A stretch of 64,000 nt of DNA, taken from NCBI GenBank assembly GCA_963835295.1, contig CAWIEX010000010.1:806001-870000 (forward strand), given 5' to 3'. Below, piece after piece: positions 33,553 to 43,299 of the stretch. The notes beneath the pieces are model-generated. The model was not told the DNA's origin and made no database searches. It saw only the letters and a program-made list of their open reading frames with translations. The translations under genes were made by a program, and so were the position numbers. The stretch is from JAOPZW01 sp963835295 (GTDB lineage: Bacteria > Actinomycetota > Thermoleophilia > Solirubrobacterales > Solirubrobacteraceae). Numbering within the stretch: position 1 is the stretch's first letter; the number at the start of each line of letters is the position of its first letter.

Positions 33553-36500
33553 ATGAGGGGTCGCGGCCGGTCGGTGCTGTCGTTCGTCTTCGCCTGCGCG
33601 CTGACCGGGGCTCTCGCGCCCGCGGCCGGCGCCCACGGCGCCCATCACGCCGCCGCGCAGCGCAGCAGCGACTTCGACCGCGGCTGGAAGTTCGCGCTCG
33701 TCAACCCCACAGACATCACCGACCCCACCGGCGCCTACGCCAACGCCGCCGATCCGAGCTACGACGACGGCCCCTGGCGCACCGTCGACCTCCCGCACGA
33801 CTGGAGCATCGAGCTCGACCCCACGCCCACGGGCACCACGAGCGACACCGGCTACTTCCAGGGCGGCCTCGGCTGGTACCGCAAGACCTTCACGCTCCCG
33901 CGCTCGGCTGCGGACAAGAGCGTCTCGCTCGAGTTCGACGGCGTCTACATGGACTCCGTCGTCTTTCTCAACGGCAAGCAGGTGGCCAGCCACCCCTACG
34001 GCTACACCGGCTTCGCGGTCGACCTCGAGGACGCGCACGCCGACGGCCACACCAAGAACGTCGTCGCCGTCGAGGTCCGCAACAAGCTCCCCAGCAGCCG
34101 CTGGTACTCCGGCAGCGGCATCTACCGCAACGTCCACCTCGTCGTCACCGACCCGGTGCACGTGGCGCGCCACGGGACCTTCGTGACCACGCCCGACGTC
34201 GAGCGCACCTCCAAGCAGGGCTTCGCGAACGTGCATGTGCGCACCGACGTCGCCGGCGCCACCGCCGCCACGACCGTCGTCACCAGCGTCCAGGACGCCC
34301 GCGGGCGCACCGTCGCCGGCGGACGCCCCGCGACACCCCAGGACGGGACCGCCACCAGCGACCTGCGCCTCGCGCACCCGCACCTGTGGTCCACCGACGA
34401 CCCCTATCTCTACACGCTCACCACCGACGTGCGCCAGGGCCGGCGCACCGTCGACCGCACGACGACGACCTTCGGCGTGCGCTGGTTCCGGTTCGACCCG
34501 GCGCAGGGCTTCTCCCTCAACGGGCACTCCATGAAGCTGCAGGGCGTCGACCTGCACCACGACGAGGGCGCCCTCGGCGCGGCGGTCAACAAGGACGCGC
34601 TCATGCGCCAGATGCGCACCATGAAGAGCATGGGCGTCAATGCCTTCCGCACCTCGCACAACCCGCCCTCACCGGAGATGATCGAGGTCTGCCAGGAGCT
34701 CGGCATCGTGATGATGGTCGAGGCCTTCGACACCTGGCGCACGCCCAAGCGCAAGTACGACTACGGGCGCTTCTTCGACGCCAACAGCGACAGCGACATC
34801 GCCGAGATGGTCAACGCGGCGAAGAACTCGCCGGCCGTCGTGCTGTGGTCGATCGGCAACGAGATCCCGGACTCGACCTCGGCCACCGTCGGCCTGCCCA
34901 TCGCCAAGCGCCTCGTCGCCGACATCAAGGCGATCGACACGACGCGCCCGATCGTCATCGGCTCGGACAAGTACCGCAGCGTCCCGGCCACCGGCTCGGG
35001 GGCCGACCTCATCCTCGGCCAGCTCGACGGCCTCGGGCTGAACTACAACACCGCCGCCTCGGTCGACGCGCTGCACGCCAAGTACCCGAACACGTTCCTC
35101 TTCGAGTCCGAGTCCTCCTCGGAGACGTCGACGCGCGGCGTCTATCAGGATCCCGACCAGCTCAACACCGGCGAGAACCACACGCCGGGCAAGCGCGCCA
35201 CGTCGTCCTACGACAACAACCTCGCCTCGTGGACGATGAGCGGCGAGTACGGCCTCAAGAAGGACCGCGACCGCAAGTACTTCCAAGGTCAGTTCCTGTG
35301 GTCGGGCACCGACTACATCGGCGAGCCGACGCCCTACAACGTGTTCCCGGTCAAGTCGTCGTTCTTCGGCGCGGTCGACACCGCGGGCTTCCCGAAGGAC
35401 ATGTACTGGCTGTTCCGCAGCCAGTGGACGAAGGACCCCATGGTCCACCTCCTGCCGATGAACTGGACCGACCACGAGCCGGGGGAGCCGGTCCAGGTGT
35501 GGGCCTACGCCAACGTCGACACGGTCGAGCTGTTCCTCAACGGCCACTCGCTCGGGGTGCGCAAGTTCGACCACAAGACGACGGCCGACGGCCGGCCCTA
35601 CCTCGAGACCACCGAGGCGACGGGCGACGACAAGACCGTCACCTCTGGGCCGTACCCGGGCAGCTACACGAGCCCCAACGGCAGCGCCGGCAAGCTGCAC
35701 CTGACCTGGGACGTGCCCTTCGCGCCCGGCAGGCTCGTCGCGGTCGCCAGCCGCGACGGCCATCAGGTCGCCCGCGACGAGGTGGACACCGCCGGGCCGC
35801 CCGCGGCCGTCAGGCTCACGCCCGACAAGCGCACCATCGCCGCCGACGGGCGCTCGCTGTCCTACTTCACCGTCGACGTGGTCGACGCCCACGGTGTGCT
35901 CGTCCCGAGCGCCGACAACGCGATCTCCTTCGACGTCCGCGGCGCCGGGCGTCTCGTCGGCCTCGACAACGGCCGCGAGGAGGACGCGGAGAACTACAAG
36001 GCCTCGACGCGCCAGGCCTTCAACGGCAAGGCGCTGGCCATCGTCGCCTCCGGCGACCGGCCCGGGCCGATCACGGTGACCGCGACCGCCGACGGCCTCG
36101 CGCCGGCGCGCTCGACGATCCTCGCCGCCCGCACGCACGTCGCGTCGGAGCGCCATCAGGCCCCGCCCGCGCGTACGTGGGCGACGGTCACGCGGGCAGC
36201 CCGCCGCCCCCGCCGTCCGGCCCGACCGCCGATGCGAGCTACTCGGGCAAGCCCGACACGCTCCCGGCAGCCATGATCGACGGCGATCCCGCGACGGCGT
36301 GGTCGAACTACTACCTCAAGGAGGCGACCGCGCTGCTGCCGGCGTTCAGCCTCGCGCACCCGCGCGAGTGGGTCTCGGTCGCCTGGCCGAGCGCTCAGTC
36401 GGTCTCGAGCGTTCGCGCGGCCTTCACGATCGATGCCACCCACGCGCTGCCGGCCGACATCGGCGTGAGCTACTGGGACGGCACGCGCTGGGCGGCAGTG

Positions 36501-36671
36501 AGCAACCCGCACGTCCAGTGGGCGACGGCGTCGGGACAGCCGACGGCGGTCAGCTTCGATCCGGTCACCACCACCCGGCTGCGCCTCGACCTGACGAGCG
36601 CGCACCCGAAGGCCGGCGACGGCTTCCTGGCCATCAGCGAGCTGGAGGTGCCCGGCGTCGCACTCCACTAG
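33553..36671 (+). pseudogene. Secreted GH2 glycosidase with C-terminal CBM, frameshifted
   Basis: Starts at the ATG at 33553 after GGAGGAGAGGG, with a signal peptide (SVLSFVFACALTGALAPAAG). Order: jelly-roll sugar-binding domain (GGLGWYRKTFTLPRSA), Ig-like domain, TIM barrel with the acid/base in VVLWSIGNEIPDS and the probable nucleophile in TFLFESESSSE, then Ig-like modules. At about 36161-36170 the frame shifts (one base missing in a CCCC run). The next frame continues with a proline-rich linker and a discoidin/F5-8C-like module (TLPAAMIDGDPATAWSNYY to FLAISELEVPG). The repaired protein has about 1,039 residues. It is probably a beta-galactosidase-like enzyme acting outside the cell. The catalytic part is intact. 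Confidence 0.85.
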
Positions 36672-36716
36672 CGTGCGGCCCGTGGCCGGGAACGCCGCGG
36701 GCCGGAGCCCGCCGAG

Positions 36717-37490
36717 GTGCGCCAGGAGCGGATCAGCGCCCTCGTGGAGGAGCAGGGCTTCGTGCGCGTCAGCGACCTCTCGGCCCGCTTCGGCGTCTCG
36801 ACGGTGACGGTCCGCACGGACCTGCAGTCGCTCGAGTCCCACGGGCGCGTGCGGCGGATCCGCGGCGGCGCCATGCCGCCCGGCATCCAGCGCTCCGAGC
36901 AGCCCTTCGAGGTCGCCGAGCACGACCTGGCCAGCGAGAAGGCGGCCATCGGCGCCTGCGCGGCCGCGCTCGTGGCCAACGGCGACACGGTCCTGCTCGA
37001 CGTCGGCACCACGACGACGGCCATCGCGCGCGCGCTCGTCGCGCGCGCCGACCTGCGCGACGTCACGGTGGTCACCAACGGCCTGACCGTCGCCCTCGTC
37101 CTCGAGCGCGCGTGGCCGCGGATCTCGGTCGTCGTCACCGGCGGGACGCTGCGCCCGCTGCAGCACTCGCTCGTCAACCCGCTGGGCACCGTGCTGCTCG
37201 ACGGCCTCAACGCGTCGATCGCCTTCCTCGGCTGCAACGGGGTCGACGCCGCCGGCGGGGTGACCAACGTCAACCTGCCCGAGGCCGAGGTCAAGCGCGC
37301 GATGCTGCTCTCCGCCCGCCGCCCGGTCGTCGTCGCCGACGGCTCGAAGCTCGGCGAGGTCGAGGTGGCGAAGATCTGCGACCTCGCCGAGGTCAGCCTC
37401 GTCGTCACCGACGCGAGCGCCGACCCGTCGATCCTGGCCGACCTCGCGGCGGTCGACTGCGACGTGCAGGTCGCCGAGCCCGCGCGATGA
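36717..37490 (+). CDS. DeoR-family transcriptional regulator
   Basis: 257 residues from the GTG at 36717. The N-terminal winged helix QERISALVEEQGFVRVSDLS, then FGVSTVTVRTDLQSLESHG and the RGGA hinge are typical DeoR. The C-terminal sugar-phosphate sensor has LLDVGTTTTAIARAL, TNGLTVALVL, GGTLRPLQHSLV and VVADGSKLGE. It lies 45 nt after the GH2 gene and probably represses it in the absence of a sugar phosphate. Its stop overlaps the VOC gene start by 4 nt. Confidence 0.9.
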   Translation: MRQERISALVEEQGFVRVSDLSARFGVSTVTVRTDLQSLESHGRVRRIRGGAMPPGIQRSEQPFEVAEHDLASEKAAIGACAAALVANGDTVLLDVGTTTTAIARALVARADLRDVTVVTNGLTVALVLERAWPRISVVVTGGTLRPLQHSLVNPLGTVLLDGLNASIAFLGCNGVDAAGGVTNVNLPEAEVKRAMLLSARRPVVVADGSKLGEVEVAKICDLAEVSLVVTDASADPSILADLAAVDCDVQVAEPAR

Positions 37491-37891
37491 CCGTCTCCGC
37501 CCAACTCGCCGTGCGCCGCGGTCGCGAGGCGGTCGAGTTCTACAAGGCCGCCTTCGGCGCGGTCGAGGCCCACCGCGTCGGGGGCACCGACGAGCATGAG
37601 TCGGTCGTGGCCCAGCTGGCCGTCGGCGATTCCTCGTTCTGGGTCGCCGACGAGTCGCCCGAGCACGGGGCCTTCAGCCCCGAGACTCTGGGCGGGGGCA
37701 CGGTCAAGCTGCTGCTCGTCGTCGACGAGCCTCAGGCCGTCATCGACCGGGCGGTTGGCCTCGGCGCGCGGCAGGTCTACGCGGCGGAGGCCCAGCACGG
37801 CTGGCTGCTGGGCCACATCGAGGACCCCTTCGGCCATCGCTGGGAGATCGGCAGGCCCCTGAGCGACTGGCCGCCGCCGCGTCGTTCGTGA
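37487..37891 (+). CDS. VOC (glyoxalase-like) family protein
   Basis: 134 residues, the PhnB-like single-chain VOC pattern: QLAVRRGREAVEFYKAAFGA, then VAQLAVGDSSFWVADESP and GHIEDPFGHRWEIGRPL. VOC proteins bind metal or hydrophobic ligands and include lyases and resistance proteins; none of these roles can be chosen. It overlaps the DeoR gene by 4 nt, so the two are co-translated. A strong hairpin follows. Confidence 0.85.
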   Translation: MTVSAQLAVRRGREAVEFYKAAFGAVEAHRVGGTDEHESVVAQLAVGDSSFWVADESPEHGAFSPETLGGGTVKLLLVVDEPQAVIDRAVGLGARQVYAAEAQHGWLLGHIEDPFGHRWEIGRPLSDWPPPRRS

Positions 37892-37935
37892 CGGGCGAGC
37901 CGCTGACCGTTGAGGGCGGTCTGCTCTCGCGCTGA

Positions 37936-37965
37936 GGGGCCCTTACGCACCGCGGTAAGGGCCCC
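37936..37965 (+). terminator. Strong hairpin after the VOC gene
   Basis: The arms GGGGCCCTTAC and GTAAGGGCCCC (11 bp, perfect) flank an 8-nt loop, 44 nt past the VOC stop. It lacks a T-tract, as many actinobacterial terminators do. It probably separates the GH2-deoR-VOC transcript from the MFS gene. Confidence 0.65.
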
Positions 37966-38050
37966 GGCCGCGGATATGAGGGATCTCGGGCCGAGGGCGA
38001 CGCGGCCCGCGGATGTGCGCCCCCGGCCCTCAGGCGCAGACTCGGCAGCC

Positions 38051-39277
38051 ATGAACATCGCTCGCCGCTATCCCCGCTTCCGCCGCCTCCTCGTCAGCCT
38101 GGCCGTCTCGCAGGCCGGCGACTGGCTCTACAACCTCGCGCTCCTGGCCTTCGTGTACGAGCGCACGCACTCGTCCGCGTGGCTCGGCATCACGACCGCC
38201 GCGCGCGTCCTGCCCATCGTCGTCTGTGGCCCGCTCGGGGGCGTCCTCGCCGACCGCTACGACCGCCGGCGGATCATGGTCGCCTCCGACGCGATCCGGC
38301 TGGGCCTCATGCTCGCGCTCGCCGCCGTGGCCGCGACCGGCCTGCCGATCGTCCTCGCGCCGGTCATCGCTGCGCTCTCGACCGCCGCCTCGAGCGCCTA
38401 CATGCCCTGCGTGGCGGCCAGCACGCCGCGCCTGGTCGATGACGCCGACCTCCCCGCCGCCAACGCCGCGCGCTCCGCCATCGGGCAGATCTGCATCGTC
38501 GCTGGGCCGGGCTTCGGCGCGCTCCTGCTGCTGGTCGGCTCGCCGAGCCTGGCCTTCGCGCTCAACGGCGCGACCTTCGCGCTGTCCGCGCTGGCCGTCG
38601 CCTCGCTGCCGGCCGGCCCGGTCTTCGCGCCCGGTGGGGAGCCCGAGCAGGCGCCGAACGTCCTGCGCGAGCTGGGCGCCGGCGCCCGCGCCCTGCTGCG
38701 CCAGCCCGTCGCGCTGCGCCTCGTCGGCGCCGACGTGATGTGCAGCGCCGTCTACGGCGCCGAGACCGTCCTGCTGCTGCTCCTCAGCCGCGAGCTCGGC
38801 CTCGGCGACCACGGCTACGGCTACCTGCTGGCGAGCTTCGGGCTCGGCGGCGTCCTCGGTGCCGGCGTGGCCGGCCGCGCCGCCGCCGGCGGGCGGACCC
38901 GCACCGCGCTCATCGGGTCGCTCGCCGTGCTCGGCGCCTGCACCGTGCTCCTCGGCGGCCCGCTGGGCATCGGCGTGGCCCTCGTCCTCGGCGTGGTCTC
39001 GGGCGCCTGCTCGATCGTCGTCGAGGTCATGGCCGACACGGGGCTGCAGCGCGTGCTGCCCGAGGACGTCTTCGCCCGCGCCTACGGCTTCGCCTACCCG
39101 GCCGCCCTGGCCGGCATCGTCGCCGGCTCGCTCGTCGCCGCGCCGCTCGCCGCCCTCTTCGGCCTGCGCGGCGCCTTCGCCGCCCTCGGCGCGGTCACCG
39201 CCCTCTACGCGCTGACCCTGCTGCGACGCCCCGACACCGTCGTCGCGGCCCCGGCGCCGGTGCCCGCCGCGGCCTAG
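38051..39277 (+). CDS. MFS transporter
   Basis: 408 residues with about 12 membrane helices. The N-terminal ARRYPRFRRLLVSLAVSQAG, LYNLALLAFVYERTHSSAWL and the loop motif GPLGGVLADRYDRRRIMVAS are those of the MFS_3/enterobactin-exporter-like drug-efflux group. A C-terminal half follows (VSGACSIVVEVMADTGLQRV). Substrate unknown. It overlaps the end of the convergent LuxR gene by 4 nt. Confidence 0.9.
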   Translation: MNIARRYPRFRRLLVSLAVSQAGDWLYNLALLAFVYERTHSSAWLGITTAARVLPIVVCGPLGGVLADRYDRRRIMVASDAIRLGLMLALAAVAATGLPIVLAPVIAALSTAASSAYMPCVAASTPRLVDDADLPAANAARSAIGQICIVAGPGFGALLLLVGSPSLAFALNGATFALSALAVASLPAGPVFAPGGEPEQAPNVLRELGAGARALLRQPVALRLVGADVMCSAVYGAETVLLLLLSRELGLGDHGYGYLLASFGLGGVLGAGVAGRAAAGGRTRTALIGSLAVLGACTVLLGGPLGIGVALVLGVVSGACSIVVEVMADTGLQRVLPEDVFARAYGFAYPAALAGIVAGSLVAAPLAALFGLRGAFAALGAVTALYALTLLRRPDTVVAAPAPVPAAA

Positions 39278-42240
39278 GAGCCGTGCTCGGCCACCGCCTC
39301 GGCCTCCTGCTCGTCCAGGAGGCCGAGGCGCAGGGCCAGGCCCGCCGCCTCGACCCGCCCGCGCGCGTCGAGCTTGGCCAGGATCCGCGAGATGTGGACG
39401 CTGACGGTCTTCTCGCTGATGTAGAGGGCCTGGCCGATCGAGCGGTTGGTCTCGCCCTTGGCCACGAGGCGCAGGACCTCGAGCTCGCGCGCGGTGAGGC
39501 CGACGCGCTCCGCGGCGCCGTCACCGTCCGAGGCGACGACCGCCTCCGCGCCGGTCTGCAGCGACAGACGAGCCCGCCGGGCGAGCGCCTCGAGTTCGGC
39601 CGCGAGCGGGCGGGCGCGCAGATGCATGGCGACGGCATGGGCGGCGGCCAGCGCGGCCTGGGCGTCCGCGCGCGCGCCGCCCTCGGCCAGCAGCGCCTCC
39701 GCCAGGCGCCACCGGGCATAGGCGGCGGCGTACGGCATGCCGAACGCGTCCCAGCCCTCGACCGGGTCGCTCCACGCGGCGGCCGCGCCGCTGCCGTGGG
39801 CCCGCGCGCGCTCGGCTTCGGCCACCCCCAGGTTGAGCAACGCCTCGGGCGGGCAGCGCCCGGCCGGGAAGGCTTCGGGGCGCGCGACGTGGCGCGCGCG
39901 CTCCACGAACCCGTCGGCGAGCGCGCAGGCGGCCCGCTCGGCCTCCGCGTCGCCCGTCGCCCGCGCGGCGACCGCCAGGTCCGCGGCGGCCCGTGCGCCG
40001 ACCGCGTAGACGGGGGTCAGATAGAAGGGGTCCTCGTCGGCCGGATCGACGCCGGCGAGCATGGCCGCGACCTCCTCACGCGCGGCGGCCGGGTCCCCGC
40101 GCCACAGGGCCAGCTCGGCGGCCACGATGGTCACGGGCCCGGTCCACATCGACCCGAGCGCGTTCTCCTGCGCGCGCTTGGCCTCCTCGACGGTGTCGGC
40201 GACCTCGTCGAAGCGACCGCGCAGGACGTCGATGAGCCCGCGGCCGGCCAGCGCGGCGGCGGCGTGCACCCCGCCCACGGCCGCGTCGAGCGCGCGCGCC
40301 ACCGCGACGTCGGCCTCGTCCCAGCGCCCCAGCCGCAGCAGGCGCACCGCCTCGTCGCTGGCCAGCAGCGAGGCGATCGCGCTGGTGCCCTGCTCGATCG
40401 CCACCGCCTCGCCGTCGGCGGCGAGCTTCGCCGCCTCGGCGACGCGCCCGGCCCGGTCGAGCGTCTCGCCGAGGTTGACGTAGGCCCGCGCCATCTCCTC
40501 GGCGTCGCGGCGCTCCTCGGCGATGCGCAGCGCCTCCTGGCCGTACTCGATCCCCGCGTCGAGCGCCCCCGCGGAGCTCGTGGCCGCGCACATGGTGGCG
40601 AGGATGCTGCCCTCCTCGCGGCGGGCGCCGGCGGCCCGCGCGATGTCGAGCGCCGGCTCGCAGAGCGCGACGGCCTCGATCCCGCGCCCCAGCAGCATGA
40701 GCATGTGCCCCTCCGAGGCGAGGACGCGCACGCGGCCCGCCGGGTCGCCCTCGTCGGGCAGCAGGGCGACGGCGGCGCGGCAGCTCTCGAGGCCCTCGAG
40801 CGAGTTGCCGCTGACCCAGAGGTAGCGCCCGAGGCGCTCGGTGAGCAGCGCCGCCGTCATCGGGTCGGCGTCGGCGTCGACCAGCGTCAGCGCACGGCGC
40901 GCCAGGGCCGCCGCCCGGTCGTCCTCGCCCGTGAGGTGGGCGGCCTCGGCGGCGCTGCGGATGAGCTCGACGAGTCTCGGCCCGGCGGCGCGCACATCCT
41001 CGGGCACGCCGTCCCAGAGCTCGATCGCGCGCTCGTAGTGGGCGTTGGCCTCGGCGAAGGCGGCGAGCCCCATCGCCTCGGCGCCCGCCAGGGCCGAGGC
41101 CGAGAACGCCGCCGGCAGGTTGTGGGCCGCGAACCAATGGAAGGCGAGCTCGGCGGTGGCGCCGCTGGGGGAGACCGACAGCCCGGGATCGGCCTCCAGG
41201 GCGCGGGCCAGCGCCGCGTGCAGCGGCCCGCGCTCGCCGGGCAGCAGGTCGTCGGCCAGCGCCTCGCGCATGAGCGCGTGGCGGAAGCCATAGGCGCCGG
41301 TCTCCGGCTCGATGACGATGACGTTGTGGGCCACTGCCTCGCGCAGGCCGGCCACGAGCTCGTCGGCGCCGATCTCGGCCGCGCGCTCGAGCAGCCCGTG
41401 GCTCACCCGCGGGCCGGCGACGGCGGCCAGGCGCAAGACGGCCTGCGCGGGCGCGCTCAGGGCCTCGACGCGCAGCATGAGCGCGTCCGCCAGGTTGGCG
41501 GGCAGGCGCTCGCCGGCGACGGCGGCGGCCAGCTCCTCGGTGAAGAACGGGTTGCCCTCGGCGCGGGCAAAGAGCTCGTCGACCAGGCGCGCGTCGGGCC
41601 GGCGGCCGAGGATCCCGGTCAGCTGCGCCACCATCTCGTCGCGCGTGAAGCGCTCGAGCGTCACGCGCTCGACGATCGGGGCGCGCTCGGCCTCGGCCAC
41701 GAGGGCTCGCAGGGGGTGACGGCGGTGCAGCTCGTCGGTGCGGTAGGTGGCGAGGAGCAGGACGCGCTGCTGGCGGGCGTTGCGCACGAAGAAGGACAGG
41801 AAGTCGCGTGAGGACCGGTCGGCCCAGTGGACGTCCTCGAAGACGAGCACGAGCGGCTGCGCCTCGCCCAATCGGCCCAGCAGCCCAAGCAGGAGCTCGA
41901 ACACCCGCCCCTGCGACAGCGTGCTCTCGGGGCGGGCCTCGGGGGCGTCGAGCTGGGGCAGCAGCGGCGCGAGGCCCGCCGCGCCACCGCCGAGCTCGTC
42001 CGGGCTCAGGCCGCGCAACGCGCTGACGATCGGGGCATAGGCCAGCTCGCCGTCGCCGAGATCCACGCAGTCGCCGGTGAGCACGCGGGCGCCGTGCTCA
42101 CGGGCGCGGGCGCCCAGCTCGGAGACCAGGCGCGTCTTGCCGACGCCCGACTCGCCCGCGACCAGCACCACCGCCGGGCGCCGGTCGGCGGCGCGCTCGA
42201 GCGCCGCGCCGAGCCCGGCCAGCTCGCGCTCGCGTCCCAC
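39274..42240 (-). CDS. Large AAA-ATPase LuxR-family regulator
   Basis: 988 residues if it starts at the GTG at 42240 (VGRERELAGLGAAL); no good start lies upstream before thrB begins. The N-terminal STAND-type ATPase has Walker A GESGVGKTRLV (29-39) and Walker B-like LVLVFEDVHWADRSS. A long TPR-like helical middle (about 350-900) follows, and the C-terminal LuxR helix-turn-helix is LTARELEVLRLVAKGETNRS with ALYISEKTVSVHISRIL. Such MalT/LAL-type activators respond to small ligands and control metabolic or secondary-metabolite genes. No target gene is evident next to it. Confidence 0.9.
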   Translation of the reverse strand: MGRERELAGLGAALERAADRRPAVVLVAGESGVGKTRLVSELGARAREHGARVLTGDCVDLGDGELAYAPIVSALRGLSPDELGGGAAGLAPLLPQLDAPEARPESTLSQGRVFELLLGLLGRLGEAQPLVLVFEDVHWADRSSRDFLSFFVRNARQQRVLLLATYRTDELHRRHPLRALVAEAERAPIVERVTLERFTRDEMVAQLTGILGRRPDARLVDELFARAEGNPFFTEELAAAVAGERLPANLADALMLRVEALSAPAQAVLRLAAVAGPRVSHGLLERAAEIGADELVAGLREAVAHNVIVIEPETGAYGFRHALMREALADDLLPGERGPLHAALARALEADPGLSVSPSGATAELAFHWFAAHNLPAAFSASALAGAEAMGLAAFAEANAHYERAIELWDGVPEDVRAAGPRLVELIRSAAEAAHLTGEDDRAAALARRALTLVDADADPMTAALLTERLGRYLWVSGNSLEGLESCRAAVALLPDEGDPAGRVRVLASEGHMLMLLGRGIEAVALCEPALDIARAAGARREEGSILATMCAATSSAGALDAGIEYGQEALRIAEERRDAEEMARAYVNLGETLDRAGRVAEAAKLAADGEAVAIEQGTSAIASLLASDEAVRLLRLGRWDEADVAVARALDAAVGGVHAAAALAGRGLIDVLRGRFDEVADTVEEAKRAQENALGSMWTGPVTIVAAELALWRGDPAAAREEVAAMLAGVDPADEDPFYLTPVYAVGARAAADLAVAARATGDAEAERAACALADGFVERARHVARPEAFPAGRCPPEALLNLGVAEAERARAHGSGAAAAWSDPVEGWDAFGMPYAAAYARWRLAEALLAEGGARADAQAALAAAHAVAMHLRARPLAAELEALARRARLSLQTGAEAVVASDGDGAAERVGLTARELEVLRLVAKGETNRSIGQALYISEKTVSVHISRILAKLDARGRVEAAGLALRLGLLDEQEAEAVAEHGS

Positions 42241-42348
42241 GAACTCCGGACTCGTGACCCGCTCGGTCAGCTCCCGCGCCCTCCCACGGGGCGAGTCTAC
42301 GCCGCCAGGCGCCGGGAGCTCATCGGGCGGCGTTAGGGTGCCGCCTCG

Positions 42349-43200
42349 ATGCGCCGTCGCCGCCTCGTCCGCGTGCCCGCCTCGAGCGCGAACCTCGGCC
42401 CGGGGTTCGACTCCTTCGCGTGCGCGCTCGCGCTGCACATGGAGCTCGAGGTCGAGGAGACCGGGCGCTTCGGGGTCCACACCGACCTCAAGATCGCGCG
42501 CGATCGGCGCAACCTGGCCGTACGCGGCTTCGCCCGGCTCGCCGAGCCCGACGCCTTCACCTTCCGCATCGAGTCCAACATCCCGCTCAGCGGAGGCCTC
42601 GGCTCGAGCGCGGCGGCCTACGTCGCCGGGCTGATGGCCGCCGACCACCTCTTCGAGCTCGACGCCGACGTCCTCGCCCTGGCCACCGAGCTCGAGGGCC
42701 ACCCCGACAACGTCGCGGCCGCCCTGCGCGGCGGCTTCGCCATCTGTGCCGACGGTCAGGCGACCCGCTTCGATCCCCCCGCCGGCCTCGAGGCGGTCGT
42801 CGTCGTGCCGCGCTCGGCGGTGCGGACGAAGACGGCGCGCGCGGCGCTGCCCGCCGAGGTCCCGATGGCCGACGCGGTGTTCAACACGGCCCACGGCGCG
42901 CTGCTCGTGCTCGGGCTCGCTCGCGGGGACTGGGATCTCGTTGCCCGCGGCCTCGAGGACCGCCTGCACCAGCCGCGCCGCGAGCACCTCTACCCGCGCT
43001 CGATGGAGCTCGTCCGCCGCGCGCCCTCGCTCGGCGCGCTGGGGGCGACGATCTCGGGCGCCGGCCCGACCGTACTCGTGTGGTGCCACTACGAGGCCAC
43101 CGCCGCCGTCGTCGAGGCCCTGCGCCGCGAGGCCGAGGGCTGGGCGCAGGTCATGCGTGTGCCCTTCGAGCCCCAGGGCGCCGACGTGCGCGAGCTCTAG
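42349..43200 (+). CDS. thrB: Homoserine kinase
   Basis: A 283-residue GHMP kinase: VRVPASSANLGPGFDSFACA at the N terminus, the phosphate loop NIPLSGGLGSSAAAYVAG, ELEGHPDNVAAALRGGFAI and GATISGAGPTVLVW. It phosphorylates homoserine for thrC. It is 18.4 kb from lysA-hom-thrC, apparently on its own promoter in the 108-bp gap after the divergent LuxR gene. It converges on parA. Confidence 0.95.
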   Translation: MRRRRLVRVPASSANLGPGFDSFACALALHMELEVEETGRFGVHTDLKIARDRRNLAVRGFARLAEPDAFTFRIESNIPLSGGLGSSAAAYVAGLMAADHLFELDADVLALATELEGHPDNVAAALRGGFAICADGQATRFDPPAGLEAVVVVPRSAVRTKTARAALPAEVPMADAVFNTAHGALLVLGLARGDWDLVARGLEDRLHQPRREHLYPRSMELVRRAPSLGALGATISGAGPTVLVWCHYEATAAVVEALRREAEGWAQVMRVPFEPQGADVREL

Positions 43201-43299
43201 CGCGAGCCGTTGCGGCACGGCCTCCGCGAGCGGTTGGCGGTGCTCTGTGCAGGCTTCCCCGCACGCCCCGCGGAACGCGTCAACTAGCGCGAGCCGTTG
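43197..43299 (+). repeat. 16-bp direct repeat at the thrB and parA ends
   Basis: CTAGCGCGAGCCGTTG occurs at 43197-43212 (spanning the thrB stop) and at 43284-43299 (spanning the parA stop). A third close copy, CGCGAGCGGTTG, is at 43225-43236. Origin unknown; it may reflect a local duplication or a shared transcript-end structure. Confidence 0.5.
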
